In this document: positions 14,400-20,386 of the stretch, piece by piece
How the letters are laid out: every line of letters starts with the position of its first letter
How positions within the stretch are numbered: position 1 is the stretch's first letter
Assembly (NCBI GenBank): GCA_023411775.1
Contig: JAEYOL010000303.1
Coordinates: 1 to 23,534 of the forward strand
Reading direction: 5' to 3'
From: Bacteroidota bacterium
GTDB lineage: Bacteria; Bacteroidota; Bacteroidia; Chitinophagales; Chitinophagaceae
DNA: 23,534 bases
Made by a program: the position numbers and the translations under genes
The notes under the pieces: model-generated
Seen by the model: the letters and a program-made list of their open reading frames with translations, nothing else
What the model was told of the DNA's origin: nothing
Databases searched by the model: none

Positions 14400-14822
14400 A
14401 TGTTACAACCGAAAAGAACGAAACACAGGAAGATGCAGAAAGGTCGCATGAAAGGCGACGCGAAGAGGGGGACGACTATATCTTTTGGTTCTTATGCCCT
14501 GAAGGCATTGGACAGCCATTGGATCACCGACCGCCAGATTGAAGCTGCGCGCCAGGCACTTACCCGCCAGATGAAAAGGGAGGGTAACGTGTGGATCCGG
14601 ATTTTTCCTGACAAGCCTATTACCAAGAAGCCTGCGGAAGTGAGGATGGGTAAAGGTAAAGGTAACCTGGAGTACTGGGCTGCCGTGGTACAACCTGGTC
14701 GTATCATTTTCGAGATCGATGGTGTGAGCGAACAGATCGCCCGTGAAGCACTGGCCCTGGCTGCCGGTAAACTGCCGATCAAAACAAAGTTTATCGTTAG
14801 AAGAGATTTGGTTACTGCATAA
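14400..14822 (+). CDS. rplP: 50S ribosomal protein L16
   Basis: L16 lies by the A site and is needed for late 50S assembly. The correct start is ATG 14400 (MLQPKRTKHRKMQKGRMKG), giving 140 aa, close to the E. coli 136. The frame is open up to 14346 but that part lies inside a repeat. Conserved parts are RGTTISFGSYALKAL, RQIEAARQALTRQMKREGN, WIRIFPDKPITKKPAEVRMG and GKGNLEYWAAVVQPGRIIFE. The end KLPIKTKFIVRR is complete. It is followed by an 84-nt spacer to rpmC. Confidence 0.96.
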   Translation: MLQPKRTKHRKMQKGRMKGDAKRGTTISFGSYALKALDSHWITDRQIEAARQALTRQMKREGNVWIRIFPDKPITKKPAEVRMGKGKGNLEYWAAVVQPGRIIFEIDGVSEQIAREALALAAGKLPIKTKFIVRRDLVTA

Positions 14823-14906
14823 ATGGGGAACTGGGAATAACCTCACCGGATGTTCCAGGATTTCCAAAGGCGGTAGCCGGATTCAAAAACTATCAAATTA
14901 ATAAAG

Positions 14907-15116
14907 ATGTCAAAGAAAGCAGATTTTGTAAAAAGTATCCGCAGTTTGAACGAGAGCGAGCTGGTAGCGCGGTTGGAGGAAGAGAAGCTCCGTTTGAAAA
15001 AGCTGGAGTTTGCGCATGCGATCTCTCCTTTGGAAAATCCAATGACGATCCGTGGCGTTCGCCGGGACATAGCCCGTCTGCAAACGGAACTGAAGTTAAA
15101 GCAACAGCAAGCATAA
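14907..15116 (+). CDS. rpmC: 50S ribosomal protein L29
   Basis: L29 is a small two-helix protein at the tunnel exit beside L23. The 69-aa sequence has the helix 1 pattern SIRSLNESELVARLEEEKLR and the family signature FAHAISPLENPMTIRGVRRD (residues 33-52), then IARLQTELKLKQQ. It is 12 nt upstream of rpsQ, the tightest junction in the operon, so the two are probably translated in concert. Confidence 0.96.
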   Translation: MSKKADFVKSIRSLNESELVARLEEEKLRLKKLEFAHAISPLENPMTIRGVRRDIARLQTELKLKQQQA

Positions 15117-15128
15117 AAAGCTAATAAA

Positions 15129-15386
15129 ATGCAAGAAAGAAATTTAAGAAAAACAAGATTAGGGTTTGTAACAAGCAACAAGATGGAAAAGACCATCACT
15201 GTTATTGTTGAAAGAAAAGTAAAGCACCCTATCTATGGGAAGTTCGTAAAAAAGACTACCAAGTTTCATGCGCATGATGAGAAAAACGAGTGCAGTGTTG
15301 GTGACCTGGTACTGATCATGGAAACCCGTCCGCTGAGCAAAACAAAGCGCTGGAGACTGGTTGAGGTTGTAGAGAAAGTGAAATAA
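15129..15386 (+). CDS. rpsQ: 30S ribosomal protein S17
   Basis: S17 is an early-binding OB-fold protein of the 30S body. The 85-aa product has NLRKTRLGFVTSNKMEKTIT at the start, VKHPIYGKFVKKTTKFHAHD in the centre, and the signature GDLVLIMETRPLSKTKRWRL (residues about 59-78). The length is normal. After the stop there is a 113-nt spacer that holds B element copy 1. Confidence 0.97.
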   Translation: MQERNLRKTRLGFVTSNKMEKTITVIVERKVKHPIYGKFVKKTTKFHAHDEKNECSVGDLVLIMETRPLSKTKRWRLVEVVEKVK

Positions 15387-15390
15387 GAAA

Positions 15391-15498
15391 AGCTACGAGC
15401 TACGAGCTATGAGCTACGAGCCGTAATGATAAATGATAGTTATTAATTGCTAAATGCTCGGAGCTCGGAGCTCACAGCTAATAGCCAAAGCTTAAAAA
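15391..15498 (+). repeat. B element copy 1 (rpsQ-rplN spacer)
   Basis: The left arm 15391-15421 is a tandem array of about four GAGCTACGA-like units. The right arm 15456-15485 carries GCTCGGAGCTCGGAGCTC and AGCTAATAGC and pairs with the left arm in opposite orientation (GAGCT cores align, with scattered mismatches). The centre is AT-rich, about 34 nt. It ends AAAGCTTAAAA before the rplN ATG. Confidence 0.88.
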
Positions 15499-15499
15499 T

Positions 15500-15868
15500 A
15501 TGATTCAGCAAGAAAGCCGGTTAAATGTTGCGGATAATAGCGGTGCCAAAGAAGTTCTCTGCATCCGCGTACTGGGTAATAGCGGTCAGCGTTATGCCGG
15601 GATCGGCGATAAGATCGTAGTGACCATCAAAGACGCGTTGCCAGCGGGTGGTATCAAAAAAGGCACGGTTGCCAAAGCGGTAATTGTTCGTACTACCAAC
15701 AAGCTTCGCCGGAAAGACGGTTCTTATATCCGTTTCGACGACAACGCGGTGGTGATCCTTAACCAGGCTGATGAGCCCAGGGGTACACGTATTTTCGGAC
15801 CAGTGGCCAGGGAACTGCGCGACAAGGGTTATATGAAGATCGTTTCACTGGCGCCCGAAGTATTATAA
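15500..15868 (+). CDS. rplN: 50S ribosomal protein L14
   Basis: L14 is a conserved beta-barrel at the subunit interface and the docking site of the silencing factor RsfS. The 122-aa length is standard. Diagnostic parts are MIQQESRLNVADNSGAKEVL at the start, YAGIGDKIVVTIKDALPAGG, KKGTVAKAVIVRTTN, GSYIRFDDNAVVILN and EPRGTRIFGPVARELRDKGY (residues about 93-112). B elements lie on both sides of the gene. The initiation region is the end of B copy 1. Confidence 0.98.
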   Translation: MIQQESRLNVADNSGAKEVLCIRVLGNSGQRYAGIGDKIVVTIKDALPAGGIKKGTVAKAVIVRTTNKLRRKDGSYIRFDDNAVVILNQADEPRGTRIFGPVARELRDKGYMKIVSLAPEVL

Positions 15869-15870
15869 AA

Positions 15871-15980
15871 GCGACGAGCTACGAGCCATGAGCTACGGGC
15901 AGTCACTAATAAACATAAAAAGTTTCATTGCTATAGGGTAGGGCTCGAAGCTCAAAGCTCATAGCTCAAAGCTTAAAATA
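15871..15980 (+). repeat. B element copy 2 (rplN-rplX spacer)
   Basis: The left arm 15873-15900 is made of GACGAGCTACGAGC and CATGAGCTACGGGC units. The right arm 15941-15972 (GGGCTCGAAGCTCAAAGCTC, then ATAGCTCAAAGC) is its imperfect inverse. The centre is 40 nt and AT-rich. It shares the unit GAGCTACGAGC and the ending CAAAGCTTAAAA with copy 1, but the centre is different. Confidence 0.88.
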
Positions 15981-15982
15981 AA

Positions 15983-16318
15983 ATGAAGACAAGATTTAAA
16001 CCAAAGTACAACATTAAAAAAGGTGATAGCGTGATCGTGATCACCGGTGATGACAAAGACCTGTCAAAACCCCGTGTTGTAAAAGAAGTGTTGATCGATA
16101 AAGCGAAGGTCCTGGTAGAAGGAGTGAATATCGTGACAAAGCACACCAAGCCCTCAGCCCAGAACACAAAGGGTGGGATCGTAAAGACTGAAGCCCCGAT
16201 CCATATCAGCAATGTTATGCTCTGGGACGCCAAAGCAAAAGCACCTGCCAAAGTGAAAAGAGAAAAGGCAGATGGTAAATCAGTTCGCATATCTAAAAAA
16301 TCGGGTGAAAGGATCTAA
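15983..16318 (+). CDS. rplX: 50S ribosomal protein L24
   Basis: L24 starts 50S assembly and sits near the tunnel exit. The 111-aa protein has a KOW-type N-terminal barrel (IKKGDSVIVITGDDKDLSKP at residues 10-29), then GVNIVTKHTKPSAQNTKGGIVK and the IHISNVMLWD strand typical of L24 (VSNVML/LVDP). The basic tail ends KSVRISKKSGERI. The start ATG 15983 follows the end of B copy 2. rplE starts 29 nt downstream. Confidence 0.96.
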   Translation: MKTRFKPKYNIKKGDSVIVITGDDKDLSKPRVVKEVLIDKAKVLVEGVNIVTKHTKPSAQNTKGGIVKTEAPIHISNVMLWDAKAKAPAKVKREKADGKSVRISKKSGERI

Positions 16319-16347
16319 TTCCCAAACCCCTGAAATAATTGAATAGT

Positions 16348-16926
16348 ATGACAACGAAAACATATACCCCGAGACTGGCAGACAAGTACAGGAAAGAAGT
16401 GGTACCTGCCCTGGTTAAAAAGTTTGGTTACGGATCAGTAATGCAGGCTCCTAAACTGGAGAAGATCTGCCTGAACCGTGGTGTGAATGGTGCAGTAACC
16501 GATAAGAAACTGGTAGATATCGCGGTGGATGAACTGACGACCATCAGCGGACAAAGAGCGGTAGCGACCCAGTCTAAAAAGGATATCTCCAACTTCAAAC
16601 TGCGTAAGAACATGCCGATCGGTGCAAGGGTAACTTTGCGTGGTGTGAAAATGTACGAGTTTCTTGATCGCCTGATCGCGGTAGCCCTGCCACGTGTACG
16701 TGACTTCAAAGGTGTGAATGAGAAAGCATTTGACGGCCGTGGTAATTATACACTGGGTGTTACTGAGCAGATCATCTTCCCAGAGATAGATATCGACAAG
16801 GTGAATAAGATCACAGGTCTTGATATCACATTTGTGACATCAGCCAACACCGACGAAGAAGCTTATGAGCTGCTGAAAGAGCTGGGAATGCCTTTCAGAA
16901 ACGCAAAGAAAGAATCATCTAATTAG
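16348..16926 (+). CDS. rplE: 50S ribosomal protein L5
   Basis: L5 binds 5S rRNA and contacts the P-site tRNA. The ATG at 16348 gives 192 aa beginning MTTKTYTPRLADKYRKEVVP. An in-frame TTG at 16339 would add only three residues and is rejected. Conserved segments are SVMQAPKLEKICLNRGVNGA, SGQRAVATQSKKDISNFKLR, MPIGARVTLRG, YEFLDRLIAVALPRVRDFKG, FDGRGNYTLGVTEQIIFPEI and the C-terminal TSANTDEEAYELLKELGMPF. It is complete and of normal length. Confidence 0.96.
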   Translation: MTTKTYTPRLADKYRKEVVPALVKKFGYGSVMQAPKLEKICLNRGVNGAVTDKKLVDIAVDELTTISGQRAVATQSKKDISNFKLRKNMPIGARVTLRGVKMYEFLDRLIAVALPRVRDFKGVNEKAFDGRGNYTLGVTEQIIFPEIDIDKVNKITGLDITFVTSANTDEEAYELLKELGMPFRNAKKESSN

Positions 16927-16957
16927 ACTGAAGTTAAAACTGAAAATAAAATAGATT

Positions 16958-17227
16958 ATGGCTAAGACATCAATTAAAGCCAGGCAACTTAAAAGAGAGA
17001 AAATGGTAGCCCAGTACGCTGCAAAACGCGAGGAGCTGAAGAAAGCAGGCGACTGGCAGGCGCTGGATGCGTTACCTAAAAACTCTTCTAAGGTTCGTTT
17101 GAAGAATCGTTGCCAGCTCACCGGCCGTCCCAAGGGTTATGTTCGTTATTTCGGCATTTCCAGGGTGGCACTGCGCGATATGGCTTTGAATGGCAAGATA
17201 CCAGGGCTGAAGAAAGCGAGCTGGTAA
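16958..17227 (+). CDS. rpsN: 30S ribosomal protein S14 (C-minus, zinc-free form)
   Basis: S14 is in the 30S head next to S3 and S10. The 89-aa protein begins MAKTSIKARQLKREKMVAQY and has LPKNSSKVRLKNRCQLTGRP (residues about 41-60), YVRYFGISRVALRDMALNGK and IPGLKKASW at the end. It has a single cysteine instead of the two CxxC pairs of the zinc form, so it is the C-minus type. It follows rplE by 31 nt. Confidence 0.97.
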   Translation: MAKTSIKARQLKREKMVAQYAAKREELKKAGDWQALDALPKNSSKVRLKNRCQLTGRPKGYVRYFGISRVALRDMALNGKIPGLKKASW

Positions 17228-17234
17228 AAAAAAA

Positions 17235-17306
17235 TCGTGAGTCGCGTATCGTGAGTGCGACTCCTTAGTGTTGAATATTTGATAACTGACGATTGACGTC
17301 TCACGA
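17235..17306 (+). repeat. C element: imperfect inverted repeat in the rpsN-rpsH spacer
   Basis: The left arm 17235-17256 (TCGTGAGTCG, CGTATCGTGAGT) pairs with the right arm 17285-17306 (CTGACGATTG, ACGTCTCACGA) at about 17 of 22 positions, around a 28-nt centre. The outer 7 bp (TCGTGAG/CTCACGA) are perfect. Its sequence differs from the A and B families. No second copy is seen in the window. Confidence 0.7.
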
Positions 17307-17336
17307 AATAAATTAAAAACTGATAATAGTTATAAA

Positions 17337-17735
17337 ATGGTAACAGATCCTATAGCAGACTTCCTGACCAGAATCCGTAATGCGCAGATGGCGGGTCACC
17401 GTGTGGTGGATATCCCTGCTTCAAACCTGAAGAAACGGATGACTGAAATTTTGTACAGCCAGGGTTATATCCTGAAGTACAAATTTGAGGATGACAACAA
17501 GCAAGGCGTGATCAAGATCGCCCTGAAGTACGATCCTTCCACAAAACAACCTGCCATTAGGACCATGGAAAGGGTCAGCCGTCCAGGTTTGCGCCAGTAC
17601 GCAAAACCCGCTGATTTCCGTCGTGTGAAGAATGGTTTGGGTGTGGCTATCGTGTCCACTTCAAAAGGAGTGATGACCGACAAAGAAGCCAAAGCGCAGA
17701 ATGTGGGCGGAGAGGTTCTTTGCTATGTTTATTAA
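17337..17735 (+). CDS. rpsH: 30S ribosomal protein S8
   Basis: S8 binds 16S rRNA helix 21 and in E. coli represses the spc operon by binding its mRNA near rplE. The 132-aa length is normal. It has DPIADFLTRIRNAQMAGHRV at residues 4-23, PASNLKKRMTEILYSQGYI, RVSRPGLRQYAKPADFRRVK, and the signature GLGVAIVSTSKGVMTDKEAK (residues about 101-120) with the end GGEVLCYVY. A 109-nt spacer with the C element lies before it and a 129-nt spacer after it. Confidence 0.97.
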   Translation: MVTDPIADFLTRIRNAQMAGHRVVDIPASNLKKRMTEILYSQGYILKYKFEDDNKQGVIKIALKYDPSTKQPAIRTMERVSRPGLRQYAKPADFRRVKNGLGVAIVSTSKGVMTDKEAKAQNVGGEVLCYVY

Positions 17736-17747
17736 TAGTGAATTTGG

Positions 17748-17830
17748 CAGCCTGAATTTTTCGGGTTGTCTGATATAAGTGTTGAATGATAATATAAGTT
17801 CTCTATACGGTAACTGAACACATTCAATAC
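17748..17830 (+). repeat. D element: two hairpins in the rpsH-rplF spacer
   Basis: CAGCCTGAA at 17748-17756 pairs with TTCGGGTTG at 17760-17768 (two G-T pairs) around TTT. Farther on, GTGTTGAATG at 17779-17788 pairs with CATTCAATAC at 17821-17830 (9 of 10) around 32 nt. There is no T tract. It is not related in sequence to the A, B or C elements. Confidence 0.6.
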
Positions 17831-17864
17831 ATTTTAAAATAACACAATCAAATTTGAACTCATT

Positions 17865-18419
17865 ATGTCTCGTATAGGAAAAAAAATAATCCCTGTTCCG
17901 GCTGGTGTGACTATCTCTGTTGGAAATGATAACGTGGTTACCGTGAAGGGACCCAAAGGTGAATTGAAGCAGGCGATCGACCGCGATATCAAAGTGGAAG
18001 TAAAAGATGGCCAGGCCACCGTTACCCGTCCCACTGACCAGATCAGGCATCGCGCCATGCATGGACTTTACCGTGCCTTGATCGCAAACCTGGTGAAGGG
18101 TGTAACAGATGGTTATAGCCGCAAGCTGGAATTGATCGGTGTGGGTTTCAAGGCTGCCAACCAGGGCAATGTACTTGACCTGGCACTCGGCTTTTCACAC
18201 AATATCATTTTCGAAGTACCCAAGGAACTCAAAGTAGCAACTGAGCAGGCGAAAGGTCAGAACCCCATCATTACACTTGAAGGCATTGACAAACAATTGC
18301 TGGGACAGGTAGCAGCAAAACTTCGCAGTCTCCGTAAACCTGAGCCATACAAAGGAAAAGGTGTGCGTTATGTGGGTGAAGTGGTTCGTAAGAAAGCCGG
18401 TAAAGCAGCTGGTAAATAA
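17865..18419 (+). CDS. rplF: 50S ribosomal protein L6
   Basis: L6 has two similar alpha/beta domains near the GTPase-associated centre. The 184-aa product starts MSRIGKKIIPVPAGVTISV. Domain 1 contains VTVKGPKGELKQ and HRAMHGLYRALIANLVKGVT. Domain 2 contains KLELIGVGFKAANQGNVLDL, LALGFSHNI, and the C-terminal signature LRKPEPYKGKGVRYVGEVVR (residues about 157-176). It is complete. It is separated from rplR by 94 nt with an A-type remnant. Confidence 0.97.
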   Translation: MSRIGKKIIPVPAGVTISVGNDNVVTVKGPKGELKQAIDRDIKVEVKDGQATVTRPTDQIRHRAMHGLYRALIANLVKGVTDGYSRKLELIGVGFKAANQGNVLDLALGFSHNIIFEVPKELKVATEQAKGQNPIITLEGIDKQLLGQVAAKLRSLRKPEPYKGKGVRYVGEVVRKKAGKAAGK

Positions 18420-18426
18420 TTGGTTT

Positions 18427-18476
18427 GAAGTTTTGAAAACCCATTTTCAAATTTTCAAATTCACAAATTTTCAAAT
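18427..18476 (+). repeat. A-type remnant in the rplF-rplR spacer
   Basis: GAAGTTTTGAAAA (18427-18439) is followed by CATTTTCAAATTTTCAAATT (18442-18461) and another TTTTCAAATT. The left piece is an approximate inverse of the TTTTCAAATTTTC units (11 of 13). It has the tail motif of the A family but not the long ATTTTCACATTTCC arm. Confidence 0.6.
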
Positions 18477-18513
18477 TATCCTGGCAGCATCAGGATTGTA
18501 AAATAGAAAGAAA

Positions 18514-18876
18514 ATGAACGCAAAGGTTAAATCGACAAGAAGGCAAAACATCAGGTACCGTATTCGCAGGAAGATCGGCGCCGGCACGGCTGAAAAGCCA
18601 CGGTTGTCTATATTCAGGAGCAACAGGGATATCTATGTTCAGCTGATCGACGATCAGAATGGCCAGACACTGGCAGCTGCATCATCGAAAGACAAAGCAA
18701 TCGCCTCGCAAAATGTAAATAAGGTTGAGAAGAGCAAGCTGGTGGGTGAAGCAATCGCCAGGAAGGCTTCTGAGCTGGGCATTAAAAATGTAACCTTTGA
18801 CCGTGGTGGTTATTTATACCATGGCCGTGTAAAATCAGTTGCTGACGGCGCCAGGGAAGGTGGTTTGCAGTTCTAA
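18514..18876 (+). CDS. rplR: 50S ribosomal protein L18
   Basis: L18 binds 5S rRNA together with L5. The 120-aa length is normal. It has a basic N-terminus (MNAKVKSTRRQNIRYRIRRK), then GTAEKPRLSIFRSNRDIYVQ (residues about 24-43), LIDDQNGQTLAAASS, GEAIARKASELGIKNVTFDR and the conserved end GGYLYHGRVKSVADGAREGG before LQF. A 50-nt spacer to rpsE has a small hairpin (AACCTGG with CCGGGTT). Confidence 0.97.
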   Translation: MNAKVKSTRRQNIRYRIRRKIGAGTAEKPRLSIFRSNRDIYVQLIDDQNGQTLAAASSKDKAIASQNVNKVEKSKLVGEAIARKASELGIKNVTFDRGGYLYHGRVKSVADGAREGGLQF

Positions 18877-18926
18877 TTTCAAAATCAAACCTGGTTCAGT
18901 CCGGGTTCAAATTTCAAATTGAAATA

Positions 18927-19445
18927 ATGTCAAAAGTAAATTTAAACAGGGTAAAAGCCGGTGATCTCGAGTTAAAAGATAAAGTGGTTTCGATCAACCG
19001 CGTGGTTAAAACAACCAAGGGTGGCCGTGCCTTCAGTTTCTCTGCTTTGGTGGTAGTAGGCAATGGCGCCGGTGTGGTTGGCCATGGTCTCGGGAAAGCC
19101 AAGGAAGTGCAGGAAGCCATCACCAAAGGAATTGAGGATGCCAAGAAAAACCTGATCAAGGTTCCGGTTATGCATGGTACTATCCCTCACGACCAATGGG
19201 CAAAGGAAGGCGCCGCTAAAGTGATGATCAAACCCGCCGCACATGGTACTGGTGTAATCGCCGGAGGCTCTATGCGTGCTGTTCTGGAAAGCGCCGGTAT
19301 CACCGACGTACTTGCCAAATCACTCGGATCTGCCAACCCGCACAATGTGATCAAAGCAACTTTCAAAGCGTTGGCTATGCTGCGTGAGCCGGTAACGGTT
19401 GCAAAGACCCGTTCGCTGGGTTTGAAGAAAGTATTTAATGGATAA
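18927..19445 (+). CDS. rpsE: 30S ribosomal protein S5
   Basis: S5 shapes the mRNA entry channel with S3 and S4 and affects decoding accuracy. The 172-aa length is normal. The S5 double-stranded RNA-binding domain shows DKVVSINRVVKTTKGGRAFS (residues 18-37), VVVGNGAGVVGHGLGKAKEV and EAITKGIEDAKKNLIKV. The second domain shows AAHGTGVIAGGSMRAVLESA, GITDVLAKSLGSANPHNVIK and ATFKAL. The loop VVKTTKGGR, where spectinomycin-resistance changes occur in other bacteria, has no deletion. Confidence 0.97.
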   Translation: MSKVNLNRVKAGDLELKDKVVSINRVVKTTKGGRAFSFSALVVVGNGAGVVGHGLGKAKEVQEAITKGIEDAKKNLIKVPVMHGTIPHDQWAKEGAAKVMIKPAAHGTGVIAGGSMRAVLESAGITDVLAKSLGSANPHNVIKATFKALAMLREPVTVAKTRSLGLKKVFNG

Positions 19446-19464
19446 GGGAGCCTGAAGTCTGAAA

Positions 19465-19499
19465 GTTTAAAGTGTACGATCCCGGAATCCACTTTAAAC
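19465..19499 (+). repeat. Perfect 10-bp inverted repeat in the rpsE-rpmD spacer
   Basis: GTTTAAAGTG at 19465-19474 pairs perfectly with CACTTTAAAC at 19490-19499 around a 15-nt centre. There is no T tract. It lies between the rpsE stop and the rpmD start at 19530. Confidence 0.65.
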
Positions 19500-19529
19500 C
19501 CCAGAACCTCACCCTAAACTTTTCAACAC

Positions 19530-19709
19530 ATGAAAAAGATCAAAATAACGTTAGTAAAAAGCCCGATCGACAGGCCTGAGCGTCAAAAGCTGACCCTGAA
19601 AGCCCTGGGCTTGAATAAAACAAATGCTTCCAAAGAAGTAGAAGCCACTCCCCAGGTATTGGGTATGGTACGTAAGGTAGAGCACCTGGTGAAGGTGGAG
19701 GAAGCCTGA
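19530..19709 (+). CDS. rpmD: 50S ribosomal protein L30
   Basis: L30 is a small alpha/beta protein bound to 23S rRNA. The 59-aa product reads MKKIKITLVKSPIDRPERQK, then LTLKALGLNKTNASKEVEAT (residues 21-40), and PQVLGMVRKVEHLVKVEEA. This matches the family pattern (KSxIxRPxxQKxTLxALGL, then PxVxGMVxxVxHLV). Its start ATG is 84 nt after rpsE and its stop is TGA at 19707-19709, showing that TGA works as a stop in this operon. It was recognised by sequence and gene order, since it is shorter than most size cutoffs. Confidence 0.96.
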   Translation: MKKIKITLVKSPIDRPERQKLTLKALGLNKTNASKEVEATPQVLGMVRKVEHLVKVEEA

Positions 19710-19710
19710 T

Positions 19711-19837
19711 AATTTGAGAATTTGAAATGTATCAATTTGAAAATTGATACAATGGAGCTGATCTGATTTTCAAATTTTCAAATTCACTAATTTTCAAATT
19801 AATAAGCGAGCCCCGCATCCCAAACAGCTTTCGGGGC
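19711..19837 (+). repeat. Nested inverted repeats in the rpmD-rplO spacer (A-like, plus GC hairpin)
   Basis: Outer arms AATTTGAGAATTTGAAA at 19711-19727 and TTTCAAATTTTCAAATT at 19768-19784 pair at 16 of 17. Inside them, 11 bp pair perfectly (TGTATCAATTT at 19728-19738 with AAATTGATACA at 19741-19751) around GA. Further TTTTCAAATT follows. A separate hairpin has GCCCCG at 19810-19815 with CGGGGC at 19832-19837. The first copy starts at the rpmD stop codon. Confidence 0.85.
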
Positions 19838-19860
19838 GCTGAGTAAAAAATAAAAGCAAA

Positions 19861-20310
19861 ATGAAACTACACGAATTAAGACCTGCAAAAGGCGCAACAC
19901 ACAAAGACAAAAGAATTGGACGTGGTGATGGTTCAGGTCATGGTGGTACTTCCACAAAAGGTACAAAAGGTGGACAAAGCCGCGCCGGTTATAAAAGAAA
20001 AATGGGCCATGAAGGCGGGCAGATGCCTATCCAGCGCCGTATTCCAAAACGCGGTTTCAAAAACCCTCACCGTGTTGAGTACACCGTTCTCAACCTGGGA
20101 CAGATCGAACAACTGGCTGAAAAATACAATATCACTGAATTCAACTTTGAAAACCTGTATGTAAACGGGCTGATAGGTCAGAATGAAAAAGTGAAGATCC
20201 TGGGCAATGGCGAGTTGAAAAACAAATTCAGTTTCAAAGTGAACGCCGTGAGCGAAAAAGCAAAAGCTGCTATCGAAGCGGCTGGCGGCACCATTGAAAT
20301 TGTTAAGTAA
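19861..20310 (+). CDS. rplO: 50S ribosomal protein L15
   Basis: L15 is a late assembly protein of the 50S with a long glycine-rich N-terminal extension. The 149-aa product begins MKLHELRPAKGATHKDKRIG. It has GRGDGSGHGGTSTKGTKGGQ (residues 21-40), SRAGYKRKMGHEGGQMPIQR and RIPKRGFKNPHRVEYTVLNL. The C-terminal domain ends with KVNAVSEKAKAAIEAAGGTI before EIVK. It is complete. Confidence 0.97.
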   Translation: MKLHELRPAKGATHKDKRIGRGDGSGHGGTSTKGTKGGQSRAGYKRKMGHEGGQMPIQRRIPKRGFKNPHRVEYTVLNLGQIEQLAEKYNITEFNFENLYVNGLIGQNEKVKILGNGELKNKFSFKVNAVSEKAKAAIEAAGGTIEIVK

Positions 20311-20325
20311 ATTTTACTAAATTGC

Positions 20326-20356
20326 AAGGCGCTAAAATAAAATTGGCGTCTTTTTG
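20326..20356 (+). terminator. Weak terminator or attenuator between rplO and secY
   Basis: AAGGCGC at 20326-20332 pairs with GCGTCTT at 20346-20352 (one G-T) around a 13-nt AT-rich loop, followed by TTTTTG. The stem is short, so some read-through into secY is expected. This would lower secY expression relative to the ribosomal genes. Confidence 0.5.
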
Positions 20357-20386
20357 TCATAGGGCCCATAAATCTGTTTAACTCCC

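Noticed and set aside
15391..15980. CRISPR-like look of the tandem GAGCTACGA units
   Set aside because: The units are short, contiguous and inverted around a centre; there are no regular unique spacers and no cas genes.
16339..16347. TTG start for rplE
   Set aside because: It adds three residues without similarity; ATG 16348 is the better start.
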